Positions 11,091 to 22,105 of a DNA stretch of 64,000 nucleotides are shown here, in pieces. Origin of the DNA: Micrasema longulum (Eukaryota > Arthropoda > Insecta > Trichoptera > Brachycentridae); assembly GCA_022494885.1 (NCBI GenBank), contig JAGVSM010002704.1:124001-188000 (forward strand). Direction: 5' to 3'. The notes beneath the pieces were generated by a model. It saw only the letters and a list, made by a program, of their open reading frames with translations, was not told where the DNA came from and made no database searches. Numbering within the stretch: the first letter of the stretch is position 1; each line of letters starts with the position of its first letter. A program made the position numbers and the translations under genes.

Positions 11091-13685
11091 GGAAAAAATT
11101 ATGGTGTAATTCGACGCAGTGTTTATCAGTAAAGAAGGATCAACTAGGAAACCATGAATGACGTTAATACTTTTATGGGTAAATGAGTATGGGATTTTTG
11201 TGGCCTGTAGTGGGTGGCGTTTTTATTACCTATCTATAATAACTATGTATTGGCTATCCATAATATTTTTTACGTACAATAGGAAAAGGTTCCTTAAATT
11301 TCAAGAGCGCAGTCTTCAGCCAGTATTTTTTAATGATTTCCATAAATTTAGCTTTTAATTTAAAAACGCGAATAGTGATGATTATGTGTTGCAGATATTA
11401 ATCAACATGTATAAAAATCAATTTTCGTAAGTGAGTCCTTGATATACTTAATAACTACTAGACCGATTGACGTGCTGTTTTTTGGGAACTAACGAGTTTC
11501 AGCCAGAGCATTTTTTGAAAATATTTGTTTATTATGGCTCCTAATCACATTCTTTCCTTAAGTTCCTTATAATTTCAACAAATAATTTATTTTTACTGAA
11601 TTATTAGTAATGCTAAAATAATATTATCTAACATTAATTACATTTTTGAAAAGCGCCTTCCTACATAAAGTACGGCCCTGTTGGTAGAAGAGCAAAGTTT
11701 GACATTTGCAAAAATAATTAAATATTTGAAAATGAATTGTTTTAAGTTTTGGAATACAATTATAAACAAGTACCTAGGTATTAACGTACCATTAAAAAGT
11801 TACATCATCTTTTTTACACGCTTTCAAATTTTGGTTTCAAATTAAATGTTAAGCTCACGTCAACACTCGGCTAGTTAATACATGAGAAAATACGCGTTGG
11901 GCATGACTGATTGTTTTGGCATGAGTTAAGTGTCATAAATTTAGAGGCTCAAGGTGCATTATGTTAATAAATGAGCCAATGCTTTTATTTGAGAAAACCG
12001 AACCTGTTTCTATGGTTACGTTAATTCTAATAAAAAAAATAATAAAGTTGGTTCAGTTTTGAGGTGCGGAAAACGGAACAACGAATCGTCGAGGTCTATT
12101 TTAGTTAGGCATAAAAGGTACGGCATGCAGTTCTCTTTATAACACACTATCGGGAGGCATCTGCAAGACAGTGACGGAAATACAATGTTCAATACATAAT
12201 TATTAAAATTCCCAGTCACCGCATATAGTCAGAATTTATGAAATCCGAAAAACAAAAACAGTAATTTATATCAAACTTCCGATTGTGTTCATTAAATCTT
12301 CAAACGAGTATATGCTCAAATTTAGCAATAGCAGAGCATTTCCGGATTCAGCTTGTTTATTTATAAACGCCATAAAAAGCATTATTTACGCAATACTAAA
12401 AAGTCTACATAAGTCGACAAAGCACAGAAATAGGGTAAACATGTTAGTTTGGAAAATATTATATGTAAACTTAATACGTTCGTATAAAAAAAAATATGAA
12501 AATTTATATGGGAATATACTCTTATATGTATATATGGTTATGAATGCATTACAAGTCCCCCGACTTAACGAGGGTTTTCTAGCGAGTCGGAGCAAGTTCA
12601 CAGACATGGGTCATTCCTTATTGTGTCGCTATAAGCTGTGCCTCGGTCCCTAATAAATGTATATACAATGTTATTCATAAAGAAAAAAATACATATTTAT
12701 TATATTTTTTTGTTTTTTTTTTAAACCAACCACAGCGAATCTTAATCATTTCGGTTTCATGAAGGTAAGAACACCAGCCTTACTTTTCTGGTGCCCGTAT
12801 ACAATTTTTAAATAAATATTTCATGTTAACCATGTCGGGAAAAGAACCCGAGACCTCTTGCATGGTGCTGGTCATTAGACCACGATATGGAGTTTTTTTT
12901 GTTATAATTAATGAGTAATAATATTGTTATTAAGAAATGGACAATGGAGGTGGATTGCGCACGGATCGATGAGTGGATCAAGCCAAATAGGTAAAAAATT
13001 GTGTCCTTTTATGACATTTGATCTACAAGTCCATACGAATTTGTTATATTTTTTATGATCATTTTAGTTTATAGTGCTTATTATGTTTAAGATGATAATA
13101 AGTTAAATTACATTAATTACGTTTTTATTTTCTTATTATGTTTCCTATTTTTTTAATTTTTATTTTTTTATTTTCTTTTATTTAGGAAATATACAGTACA
13201 GTTACAAAGTTTAATATTTTACACAATTAGACTTAATTCTAATGGACCAGTGAAGTTTCCATATTATAAAGCAATTGTGTGTAAGGTTAATTATGAAAGT
13301 ATAAAAAAGAGAAGGAAAAAGAAAACATAAATGAAAGTTGTTTAAAAATTAAAATTTAAGTGAAAAAAATATATTTTAAGGTTTGTAGTTTGTTGTGAGT
13401 ATTTACAAATGGAAATAATATTAAAAATGAAGAAAATTTGTAAGAGTAATTAAAAATTAAGAATTGAAATAAAGAATGAAAAACATGCTCAGATGTAAGA
13501 ATAAAATAAAATAGTAATAACATTTTTAAAAAAAAAGGAAAAACATAAATATGCAAATATTTATTTTAAGGGATTCAAAGAAACGATGAGAAGAATCTTT
13601 AAGTGAAATATGAGACGGTAAATTACATCCATGTAATGTAATGTATTTATTTAGATAGTTGTAAAAAAAAAACTTTAAGAACATC
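11091..13685. other. AT-rich stretch, mostly nothing recognised
   Basis: The frame at 12,285-12,653 has no recognisable domain. Minus-strand sequence at 12,825-12,890 (GAACCCGAGACCTCTTGCAT) matches the tRNA-like head of SINE-B, so a headless fragment lies there. The rest is AT-rich. Confidence 0.45.
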
Positions 13686-13689
13686 AATA

Positions 13690-13905
13690 TGAACAAAAAT
13701 AATTTCAACAATGTTTTGAGTATGTCCAAATGCTTGCAGACTGGCTGGAGGAAATGTGGATGTTCAAACATAGGCAGAATTGTGAATGTTACACAGTGTC
13801 TAAAGTGGCTACTTAAACCAGCCAATGACAGGTCATAAACCCTGTAAATGCCTAGACTCCTATATTCCCTTCTCAAAAATGTTTTCCCTCTCTGTTGCGA
13901 CAAAT
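13690..13905 (+). repeat. KR repeat copy
   Basis: Begins with CAACAATGTTTTGAGTATGT, continues with GAAATGTGGATGTTCAAACA, then the conserved ACTTAAACCAGCCAATGACA and CTGTAAATGCCTAGAC. It shares its 5' part with the minus-strand copy at 38.4-38.7 kb. Confidence 0.65.
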
Positions 13906-13984
13906 AAAAAAATAAAAAAAAACATTTCAGTTACTATATTATAAGTTATTAGATTCAGACGCATTCTTATTCTTCTTCTTTTCC

Positions 13985-14240
13985 TCATCCGCTCCTAAGT
14001 GGAGGATGTGGACATCACCAGTTGCCTCCAGGAGACCCTATCGCCAGCCAGTACTTTCGCCTCCTCCCACGTCAGTCCAGCGCCCCTTAGTTCCGCCGAA
14101 TAAAGTCGAAAGATCGTCATCGACGGATGTTAAGACCCAGACGAGCAGAGTTTTCCTGCAGTTTGTCAACGATTTTCTGAAAATCACCAACAAACTTTTC
14201 AAGACGAACCGCATCGTCTGCATACTCCAAGTCACACAAC
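13985..14240 (-). mobile_element. Fam-6 LINE, internally deleted
   Basis: The minus strand encodes LEYADDAVRLEKFVGDFQ, the reverse-transcriptase YADD box, then LQENSARLGLNI. It jumps within a few codons to the distal C-terminus and the shared 3' end CACTTAGGAGCGG. The thumb and most of the C-terminal domain are missing. The 3' end matches the copy at 37.87-38.10 kb. Confidence 0.65.
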
Positions 14241-14738
14241 TTTATTATGTTTTCCGACGCATTATGTTTCCAAATATTTTATTTTGATTTGATTTAATTC
14301 TTTGAGTTACTTTGTATGCGTCATCTTCCGGTTTTTGCGAGGGTTGTTGTGTACCATTATTGGTTAGTTTTCCTATTTATTTTTTTATTAGGCATGATAT
14401 TGTCAAATACTTTCATCACGAAACGATATTCTCTATCATTTACTTCGAGCATAGATGTTTCATTATTCTATTTTTCTTTTTGATGATCCATCCGTATTTT
14501 TTCTTTGGTGTTATTTTGTTTTTTTGGGAATGCCACACCACTGCATATTATGCTCCTGTTATAAATTAAATCTTAACTTGTATAACGAGCATCGTGAGTT
14601 TTGTTTCTTGCAGAACTTAATTTGAAATGATCTTAAAAGAAATTTTACTTTGGATTACGATAATTACGCCCCCCGTATGCCGACTTAACAAATCACATCT
14701 GACAGTCGCGTATCTTCAAAAAAAGAATTAATTATACA
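14241..14738. other. AT-rich stretch, nothing recognised
   Basis: The frame at 14,312-14,569 is hydrophobic and F/I-rich, as expected by chance in T-rich DNA. No family is recognised. Confidence 0.45.
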
Positions 14739-15029
14739 TTATTTTATTTTATTTTATTTTATTTTATTTTATTTTTTTTAATTTTATTTTATTTTATTTT
14801 ATTTTATTTTATTTTATTTTATTTTATTTTATTTTATTTTATTTTATTTTATTTTATTTTATTTTATTTTATTTTATTTTATTTTATTTTATTTTATTTT
14901 ATTTTATTTTTATTTTTATTTTATTTTATTTTATTTTATTTATATTTTGATTTTATTTTATTTTATTTTATTTTATTTTATTTTATTTTATTTTATTTTA
15001 TTTTATTTTATTTTATTTTATTTTATTTT
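14739..15029. repeat. ATTTT pentanucleotide microsatellite
   Basis: About 58 units of the pentamer TTTTA run almost unbroken for 291 bp, with irregular units near 14,776, 14,910 and 14,941-14,951. Any frame through it is an artefact of the repeat. Confidence 0.97.
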
Positions 15030-15655
15030 GGGAAATCAACAGTTCTACATACATATTTATAGTAAACTACCAGATATAGTGCATAAACTCAGAACAGATT
15101 TCCACAAAGTATACAAAGTTAGTAAAGAAAATATATTACATATTAATTAAATACATATAAGTTTATACATATAAAAATGTTATTTTCATGTACTCGTTAA
15201 TATTTTTCAATAATCAAAGATTTTTTTTTTAAGAACAGTAAGTATTGTAAATTGGGTGGGATTAGGACAAGGATGCTTGAATAAAATATTTATTATTATA
15301 ATGTCTACTAAGTTACATAATGTATTTTTAGTGTAAATTTTAAATCTGACAATAGTCTGTTGAGAGATGTTTATGTAATCTATATCTTTAAATTTTGTAT
15401 TGTACACTGAAAAAGTCCTACAAAAAAAAGCATTCTTAACATACGATGTTTTACTTATTGGTACCTACATGAAACAGGTGGCACCGTCCACAAATTCTGG
15501 CTGGCACATGTATTGTTATTAAACTAAGTAGTTCTGTAAAGTCAACTATTCCTGTCATAATTTTATGAAGCAGTAGTTGGTCCGCACACTCTCTGCGGTA
15601 TTGTAGAGAAGTGATTTCATATGTAACATTCATATGATTGAAATATGATGCAGTA
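15030..15655. other. AT-rich stretch, nothing recognised
   Basis: No gene, RNA or repeat was recognised apart from AT-rich composition. Confidence 0.45.
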
Positions 15656-15660
15656 GTTTA

Positions 15661-15718
15661 GTAATGCAGTGACCTATGCACCACTGGATTGAGAGTCGGA
15701 ATGATGATGTTGATGATA
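15661..15718 (+). mobile_element. SINE-B 3' end with GATGAT tail
   Basis: ATGCAGTGACCTATGCACCA followed by ATGATGATGTTGATGAT parallels the end of the full SINE-B at 35.3-35.6 kb (ATGCAGTGCCCTATGCTCCA). Only the last ~60 bp are present. Confidence 0.5.
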
Positions 15719-16120
15719 GGAAGCAGTTATCAAAAAACCCGAGATAAAATAAATATTTTTGAACAGTAAAAAAATTGCGGACAATGCAGTAAAAAGTGAC
15801 GCAATGTCACTAAAGCCGGATTAATAAAAAAAAATACCTTCCGACATCAAATCCTCTATCACATAAAAAGTGAGCTGAAAAGGGGTTCCTATTTTTTACA
15901 CGTTTTTTATGTTTGATCCATTCTTATACCGCTTTGGTATTTCAGTAAAGAAACTAGTGTGGACAGCAAACTATAGTGTGGTTCAAAAGCCTGTCACGTA
16001 TTTTTTTGCTAAATGGAATTTAAAATAAAAAAAACAAGTATTTGCGTTTTTATGATTTACCCAAATATTTAAATTTTTGGGGTCATTTTCAACTTGTTGT
16101 GAATAACTCATTATTAGAAA
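15719..16120. other. AT-rich stretch, nothing recognised
   Basis: No coding or repeat signature was seen. Confidence 0.45.
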
Positions 16121-16211
16121 ATGTGGAGTGAGTTGGGTTCGAACCTCGGAACTCTGACCCGTAAGTCTGCAACGACCTCAACACTAGCCACAGGACCACA
16201 ACCCGATTCAA
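16121..16211 (-). mobile_element. SINE-A copy (tRNA-derived)
   Basis: The minus strand reads AATCGGGTTGTGGTCCTGTG, GCTAGTGTTG and box B GGTTCGAACCC. It lacks a plausible anticodon arm between the boxes, so it is a SINE head and not a tRNA gene. Confidence 0.7.
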
Positions 16212-16213
16212 AT

Positions 16214-16640
16214 TATTGCATTTTGTATGCTGATGATGCCATGCTTTTTGCTTGCAACAACGAGGACATGTAATTCTTGATAACAAAGGTCTACGACGTA
16301 TTGATGAAGAGTGTTTTGCTGATGAATAAATAAATCGAAAGCGTTAGTTTTTTTAAGGGATGAAAATATGGCTTAATGTGAAATAATTGTAAACGTGGTT
16401 ATCCTGAACTAGGTACATATGTTGATAAATGTATAAAAGAACTAAATGGTTTTAGAATGGGACCAAAAATTGTTGATTTAACTGTCAATTGTCTTTTGTA
16501 TGCTGATTATGCCGTATTTCTTCAACTAAGAGTACCTGCTATTCTTGGTAACGAAGGTGTAGAATCTACGTAAGGGGAGCGATTTGATAATGAATGTGAT
16601 GGTTTTTGAAATAAAATAAAATACGACCGAATTTGAGATC
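16214..16640 (+). mobile_element. LINE reverse-transcriptase fragments, broken
   Basis: Two YADD-box pieces lie in tandem. The first, near 16,215, reads ILYADDAMLFACNNEDM. The second, near 16,490, reads VNCLLYADYAVFLQ, with the second aspartate changed to tyrosine. A trailing MNVMVFE at about 16,590 fits the segment after the YADD box in insect LINEs. Frameshifts and stops separate the pieces. Confidence 0.65.
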
Positions 16641-16660
16641 GTTGTGATCGGAGATATTCT

Positions 16661-16694
16661 GACCAGTCCTATACTGTATTGTATAGGACTGGTC
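16661..16694. repeat. Perfect 14-bp hairpin
   Basis: GACCAGTCCTATAC and its exact complement GTATAGGACTGGTC flank a 6-base TGTATT loop. A poly-T run near 16,742 is too distant for a standard terminator. The function is unknown. Confidence 0.6.
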
Positions 16695-16939
16695 GCACAT
16701 TATTCATTCGATGTGTATCAGTTAAATTTAAAAAATAAAATGTTTTTTTTTTTTCAGAATACGGTTTCAAAATTTAACATACTTAAAAAAAAAAAACAAC
16801 AATTTATATCATTTAGTCATTTGAATTTTAACAAAAAGGTTTCTTAAAAAAATTCTTTTAAAATTCTTTTAAAAAAAGCCCTTTATTGTACCATTTTTAA
16901 TACAATTTACAAGTTTTAAGCAAATATATTATTTTCATA

Positions 16940-17055
16940 CTTCGGCACACATACACACGCACCCTCTCCTTCATTCATTCCCACACGCACATGTATCCTC
17001 TCCCTCATTCATTCACGTATACACACATTCACATACACATGAATACAAACGTCAC
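16940..17055. repeat. CA/CATTC-rich imperfect repeat
   Basis: CACACGCA and CATTCATTC blocks alternate in two imperfect ~40-bp units (ACACGCACCCTCTCCTTCAT, then ACACGCACATGTATCCTCTC). A degenerate minisatellite. Confidence 0.55.
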
Positions 17056-17608
17056 ACAAATACAATTACTAAACTTCTTTTCTTATATATTTTGTGTCAT
17101 TATATTTACAGTGGATTTTTTTAATTGGCTTTAGTATTGTTAAGATTTTTCTAATTATTTTGTATTTGTAATAGCTGTAAAAATCCCAAATAAAGTAAAA
17201 TAAAATAAAATAAAAATAAAAAATTCTGTGTTTGGGATGCATGTTTACTTGCGATGGGAAGACTGAGGAAGATACACTTAAATCAACCTTGACAAATAAA
17301 TGTTGGTCGCAGTATGCAAAATTAGTAGTTCCCAATGCAGTCTTGGTGCCGAACATTATCTATGAGAGCAAAGTGTAGAACTGAAAAAACAAGGAAAAAA
17401 GTAGGCTTAATGCTTTTGAAATGCAATCTCATACTACAAATGTCGAGATCCGTGCATTGCGTGATGTTTGGCACTAAATATTTTAAGATGTTCTGTACTA
17501 ACGAATTACAAAAGGCAATTATGCTAACGAACTATTGTTAACTTATTTTTAATACAATATATACCGACTTTTTTATATTTCCCATACTCTAATATTTTTT
17601 TTTCTTAT
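17056..17608. other. AT-rich stretch, nothing recognised
   Basis: No element or gene was recognised. Confidence 0.45.
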
Positions 17609-17858
17609 TATATCTGTGACTTTGGGTCTAAAAGGGCCAATGTCGTAAATCACAAGATTGAGGCAGTAACTTTCCAGCTATTTTGTGAAGTTATTATAAA
17701 TTGTTTGAAGTGTTCGTTCAGTAGAAAAACACTACCACATATATATGTATATATATTATTTTGAAATATAATTTTTTTAATGACATCAACCCCCTACAAA
17801 ATGTTGGCAAGAAAAAATGAAATTCGTTGTAGGCTCTTTTAGAACCAAGACACATATA
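17609..17858. mobile_element. MITE with ~35-bp imperfect TIRs
   Basis: Left end TATCTGTGACTTTGGGTCTA then AAAGGGCC. The right end, reverse-complemented, reads TATGTGTCTTGGTTCTA then AAAGAGCC. Internal GACATCAACCCCCTACAAA recurs at 33.23-33.32 kb with the matching right end. It has no coding capacity. Confidence 0.55.
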
Positions 17859-18445
17859 TTTAGGTTTTTCCATTAATTTTTATTTTTTTATGATAAATTT
17901 ACTTACTGTACTGTTATATTTTATATTTACAATGCCATATAATAAATCGATTAAAAAATGTATAAATAGTAAGGTTGCAGTACAATAAACAAATTGATTT
18001 ATTTTTAATTGACAAAATCACATGTAAATAATACAACCGAAAATAAAAAAATCCCACTATAATAAAAATACCTAAACAAAAATAATGCAAATACAAAAAA
18101 AATGTGTGAATGAAATAGTTTTATTATGCATTTTAATATAAATGAATATGAAATATATTAATCAAAATAAATCGATGAATTTTCAGGTTATCCTGTGTGG
18201 GAATTGTGGGACAAAGGATCTGGAATAATAATTCCCAGTACACCCATTGAGCCGAGTAAACCATGCTTGCAGTGAATGTATGTATTATAATCTGTATACA
18301 AGTATAATATTCTTATTGTATATGTATACACAATACCACCACCACTACATGAAGCTACAGCAATATATGAAGCTAGTACTTAGTACGAACCATCGCCATG
18401 GCATCGATTATGCAGTTGTTTCTTGTATCTAAGAATCCTTTATCT
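17859..18445. other. AT-rich stretch, nothing recognised
   Basis: No coding or repeat signature was recognised. Confidence 0.45.
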
Positions 18446-18448
18446 TAT

Positions 18449-18482
18449 ACAACAACAACAACAAAGCATCACGCCATTTCCC
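18449..18482 (-). mobile_element. Fam-1 tail stub
   Basis: In minus sense this is GGGAAATGGCGTGATGC followed by a TTG tract, the extreme 3' end of Fam-1. It is cut off at the neighbouring hAT-like element. Confidence 0.6.
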
Positions 18483-18485
18483 AGT

Positions 18486-19090
18486 TAGAGCATAGATACC
18501 GGTTTTCGATAATATCAAAAAACCGAAATATCAGAACAAGAACACGTAAAAACGGCGATATTGACTTCTCTGTTACTGGGATTTCGATATTAGATGACTT
18601 TTTTTATTATGTCTGTTTTTATTATGTCTGTTTTTTTAAGTTTGAAACTTCAAACGGGATACTTTATGATGCCATGCGCCATTTTGCTCATTCAACCAAT
18701 CAGAAATCAGACTGCTGATTTCGTTAAACCATACTCCGTCAGTAGCGACAGTAACTTCCTAGTCATTTTAGTTAGTTAACATTACTGCTACAAACCGCGC
18801 CCGCGAAAAACACGATAAATATTTTCATTATTTATATTTTATTTAATGCTTACAGACTTGCTTAAAAGTTCCTAATTTTTGTATTGTTAGTGTACTTATA
18901 TGTTTTGTTGAATTTGTTAAAAACATGACATACTTATCCAGTATTTCTATCTTTTACAACGATATGAACCCCAATACGGGGAAGAAAAAAAATTATGTAT
19001 TAAATATTTAGTCAAAGTATCGAAATATCCAATTTCTGATATTTGAAATTGTAATATCGAAAAAATACCGGTATTCGAAAAATGCTCCTA
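18486..19090. mobile_element. Non-autonomous element with hAT-like ends, copy 1
   Basis: Ends are imperfect inverted repeats: left TAGAGCATAGATACCGG then TTTTCGATA; right, reverse-complemented, TAGGAGCATTTTTCGAATA then CCGG. The interior has CTCCGTCAGTAGCGACAGTA and a uracil-rich 3' half, shared with copy 2 at 19.45-20.25 kb. No transposase was recognised. The hAT assignment rests on the style of the ends only. Confidence 0.5.
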
Positions 19091-19097
19091 TATTGTA

Positions 19098-19202
19098 TGG
19101 TCAAATTGTGGTATAATTTTCATAACTTTCTTCCTTTCCTCTCTTTCCCCCAGCTGAAAAGCCTCAAAATTAGAATCTTAGCGGGTTATTCCTTTTAAAA
19201 AA
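19098..19202 (+). mobile_element. SINE-C 3' body, 5'-truncated
   Basis: Contains CAGCTGAAAAGCCTCAAAAT and CTTAGCGGGTTATTCC, as in the complete copy at 9.44-9.66 kb. The tRNA-like head is absent. Confidence 0.6.
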
Positions 19203-19207
19203 CTTAA

Positions 19208-19270
19208 AGAGCTAGATTACATCACGTCTTGCAGCTACAGAGCGTTGTAATAAAATTAGAATGCTGATTT
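19208..19270 (+). repeat. Repeat F copy
   Basis: AGATTACATCACGTCTTGCA then GCTACAGAGCG matches the repeats at 34.07-34.14 and 34.21-34.29 kb. The type is not recognised. Confidence 0.45.
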
Positions 19271-19335
19271 TTTTTTTAAAGAAAAAAATGATATATTTGC
19301 GTTCTTACTTATTATTTACCAAAATATTTTGATTT

Positions 19336-19432
19336 TAAAAATGGGAATCAAGCTGGGGTAGAGTGGGGTTCGAACCTCAGATCTTTGATCCGTGAGTCCG
19401 CAACACTAGCCACGGGACCACAACCCGATTCA
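19336..19432 (-). mobile_element. SINE-A copy (tRNA-derived)
   Basis: The minus strand reads AATCGGGTTGTGGTCCCGTG, GCTAGTGTTGCGGACTC, then box B GGTTCGAACCCC. It is the best-preserved copy of the family here and abuts copy 2 of the hAT-like element. Confidence 0.75.
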
Positions 19433-19446
19433 ACCATTTCGTTCAA

Positions 19447-20252
19447 TTGAACTCCGTCAGTAGCGACAGTAGCGACAGTAGCTTCCTAGTCGTTTTAGTT
19501 AGTTAACATTACTACTACAAGCCATGTCCGCCAAAATCACGCTGAATACTTTATTAATTTATATGTATTATATTGAATGTTTACAGACTTGTTTAAAAGA
19601 GCCTAATTTTCGTATTGTTTGTTTGCTTATTTTGTGTTTTGTTTAAAACATGGCGTAGTGTGTTTTAAAAAACGTATGTGTTTGTTGGGTTAAAGATGTT
19701 ACTGTCGCGTTAAAAATACATGTACTTACCTAAGCTTTAATGGAATTTGAAGACCTCAAAAATAAACAGTGAATTTTAATAATTATCGTTTATTTACTTT
19801 GAAGCACTTTTATTTACAGTCCCATCTTTTACAATGAATTTTAATCTGAAATCTAAATACGGTAAAGTAGAAAAGATTCTGATATTTATGTATTTATTAA
19901 ATATTTAGTAAAAATATAGGTAAAATATCGAAATGCCAGGTTCCCAATATTTGAAATTGTAAAACAATTCATAAAAATAAGAAGATTACAATACTTGGGC
20001 CATGTCCACAGAATGAATGATAATCGTACCCCAAATAATATTCTTTATGCCATTTCAGAAGGTAGACGAAGCAGAGGCAGACCAAAATTAGGATGGCTGG
20101 ATAGTGCGGAAAGTGGCATTACAATTATCCTGATGAACTGAAAAAGAGCCGCAAGGTGCAGGGAGGAATAGATAAAGATTCTGGGGGAGGCCAGGGCCCA
20201 CGACGGGCTGTAGCGCCACTGATGATGAATATCGAAAAAATACCAGTAGTAG
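19447..20252. mobile_element. Element with hAT-like ends, copy 2, split by a LINE fragment
   Basis: Bases 19,447-19,961 match 18,735-19,055 of copy 1 with small indels. The copy is interrupted after TTGAAATTGTAA and resumes at 20,230 with ATCGAAAAAATACC. In copy 1 those two blocks are contiguous, so copy 1 serves as the empty site. Confidence 0.6.
19962..20229 (+). mobile_element. Fam-2 RTE-like LINE 3' fragment (nested)
   Basis: Encodes LQYLGHVHRMNDN, then EGRRSRGRPKLGWLDS, the gag-less C-terminal tail of an insect LINE polyprotein. After a frameshift come EARAHDGL and a stop, then TGATGATGAAT. The TGATGA-type end is typical of RTE-like LINEs. It sits inside copy 2 of the hAT-like element. 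Confidence 0.75.
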
Positions 20253-20342
20253 GAAAAAAATGGTTGCTTTATTCACAGTTAGCGTAGGTAGAGAAGAACT
20301 TTGACTTTTGCATGCAGACTTTGTTTCCGTTATATTCATATA

Positions 20343-20735
20343 ACTACTACCATCACGCCATTTCCAAGCAGGGGTAGGCAGAGAGGATGGATGACGGATG
20401 ACAAACATTTCTAGCTCCTTCCAAATTCATACATATTGTCATACATGCCCTTCGGTTGTGTCTGCTTTTGACGTGACTAGACTTGAGATTTTTAATGTCC
20501 GATCATGCCACGTCTTTCTTGGTCGTACACGTCCTATGTTACCGTCCGTTCTTGCCATATATATCTGTTTTACCATTCTTTCGTAATCCATTAGTTCTGC
20601 ATGACCAAACCATTTCAGTGACCCTTTCTTAATCAAATGCACCTATATCAGATTTGCACTTCTCGCCTGATTTCACCATTCGTAGGCCTCATACATTGAT
20701 TTCCTACACATTCGTATTAGCAACCGCATTTAAAT
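20343..20735 (-). mobile_element. Fam-1 LINE 3' end, TAG tail
   Basis: The minus strand encodes LKWFGHAELMDYERMVKQIY, then GRVRPRKTWHD, the Fam-1 C-terminus. The sequence end GGCGTGATGG is followed by a short TAG tract. Several stops and shifts are present. The MVKQIYMA variant groups it with the copy at 27.5 kb, not with the TTG-tail copies. Confidence 0.75.
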
Positions 20736-21035
20736 GTAGAAATAATGCTCAAAGGTTTTCTCGCAGTAAAGCAACAAAAACATCATGTTACAATTTTCAT
20801 TAAAAGGTATATAATAAAATTTAATCAACAATGGTGTGCTTAAGATTACCAATAAGGAGAAAAACAGTATCAAAACTCACTAAAGGAGGGTTTAAAAGTT
20901 GTTTCAAAGTTTGTGCCCTGGAGAAGTAAAAGAAACATGAGGAATTAAATTAATCGAATTTCAAAATGGGTTCTTGAAAAATGTAAATGAACAAATGCCA
21001 TGGCTCAAAATTAAATAGCGGAGAGAATGTCACTC
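20736..21035. other. Spacer, nothing recognised
   Basis: No gene or repeat was recognised. Confidence 0.4.
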
Positions 21036-21330
21036 CCTCTCACTTCTGTTCACTGTACATCAGAGCCCTAACGCTTCTATTAACTAACCGTCGTGAAAAA
21101 TTTCAACGCTTATCAGTTAGTGGTTTACCTTGTTGTTCTTATTCTCAAAGCACACTTTTAATTCTCATCCACGATTCCTCTAACTCGTATAGAATCAATG
21201 CGGCTCGACTGTGGAATCATCTCCCGTCCACTATAAAAAATGTCTCTTCAGTAAATCACGTCTGATGAAATACACATTTTTTCTTCCTTAATCTATCCTC
21301 CATCCCTCATTAATGCTTTTTCCCATTGAC
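21036..21330 (+). mobile_element. Jockey/CR1-like LINE C-terminal fragment
   Basis: Encodes SNSYRINAARLWNHLPSTIK followed by SSVNH and a frameshift to LMKYTFF. The ARLWNxLP block followed by a short basic tail is the usual end of Jockey/CR1 reverse-transcriptase ORFs. Upstream, LTNRREKFQRLSVSG fits the same family. Only ~90 codons remain. Confidence 0.6.
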
Positions 21331-21416
21331 TACTATTAAGTATTTATTTAAGGTAATTTATATACAAATATTGTTATTTCTTTTTTGTATATTTTTATTT
21401 TTTTAACGACTAACTG

Positions 21417-22100
21417 AAATTGAACATGTTAAATACTTAGTACTAACAATAGACAAACAATTGACATGGACAATTCATATCAACTATTTAATTAGCAAAG
21501 TGGCGACTTTATCGAGTCTATTTTTTAAAATCAAAAACTTTGTTCCAATAAAGGAAAAATAATGTATGAGCCGTATGAGCCTATGTAAAAACTAAAATAT
21601 GTTATATGCAACTACTATGGGGAACAGGAAATCAAAATGACATAAACAGACTACAAAGACAGCAAAATAAAATATTAAGTTAGTATATGACCTTCCCTAT
21701 CTAACAGCAACTAAAGAACTTTTTGAACAAACTAAACAATTAAATGTAACTAAACTCTTTAAACTAGAATCTTTAAAATTTATTCATAAATTAGCCACTG
21801 ATGTAATTGTAGACGGAGAATTAAAACTCGAAAAAAACTGTAGTAAATATGAACACAATAGAGAATATCAGAAAATATCATATACAATCTTTTAAAACGA
21901 GAAAAGGACAATCGAGACTAATAAACCATGGACTGAAATTATACAATAAACTACCAGACAAAACTAAACAAAAGACTCAGACAACCTTTAGAAAAGATGT
22001 TAAAAATATTATTATTAACAGTAGAACGTGAATTTTAAAAGTGAAAATATTTTGTTAAATGTATGAAACCCGTAAGGGTTTATCAATGAAATTTAAATAA
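21417..22100 (+). mobile_element. Fam-5 Jockey-like LINE 3' portion
   Basis: Pieces in different frames read VKYLVLTIDKQLTW, VYDLPYLTATKELFEQT and GLKLYNKLPDKTK. In order these are the post-YADD FKYLG-like block, the region before the C-terminus, and the C-terminal YNxLP block of Jockey-clade elements. A short A-rich end follows at 22,090-22,105. Several frameshifts show it is dead. Confidence 0.7.
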
Positions 22101-22105
22101 ATAAA

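Noticed and set aside
12285..12653. 122-codon ORF as a host gene
   Set aside because: No domain, no splice context and a K/N/I-rich composition expected by chance in this DNA.
14947..15150. A 67-codon ORF starting in the T-rich tract
   Set aside because: Its first half is FILFYFILFYF read from the ATTTT microsatellite; it has no independent coding evidence.
16940..17055. CRISPR-like CATTC/CACACG repeats
   Set aside because: Units vary in length and sequence and grade into CA-rich simple repeat; this is a degenerate minisatellite.
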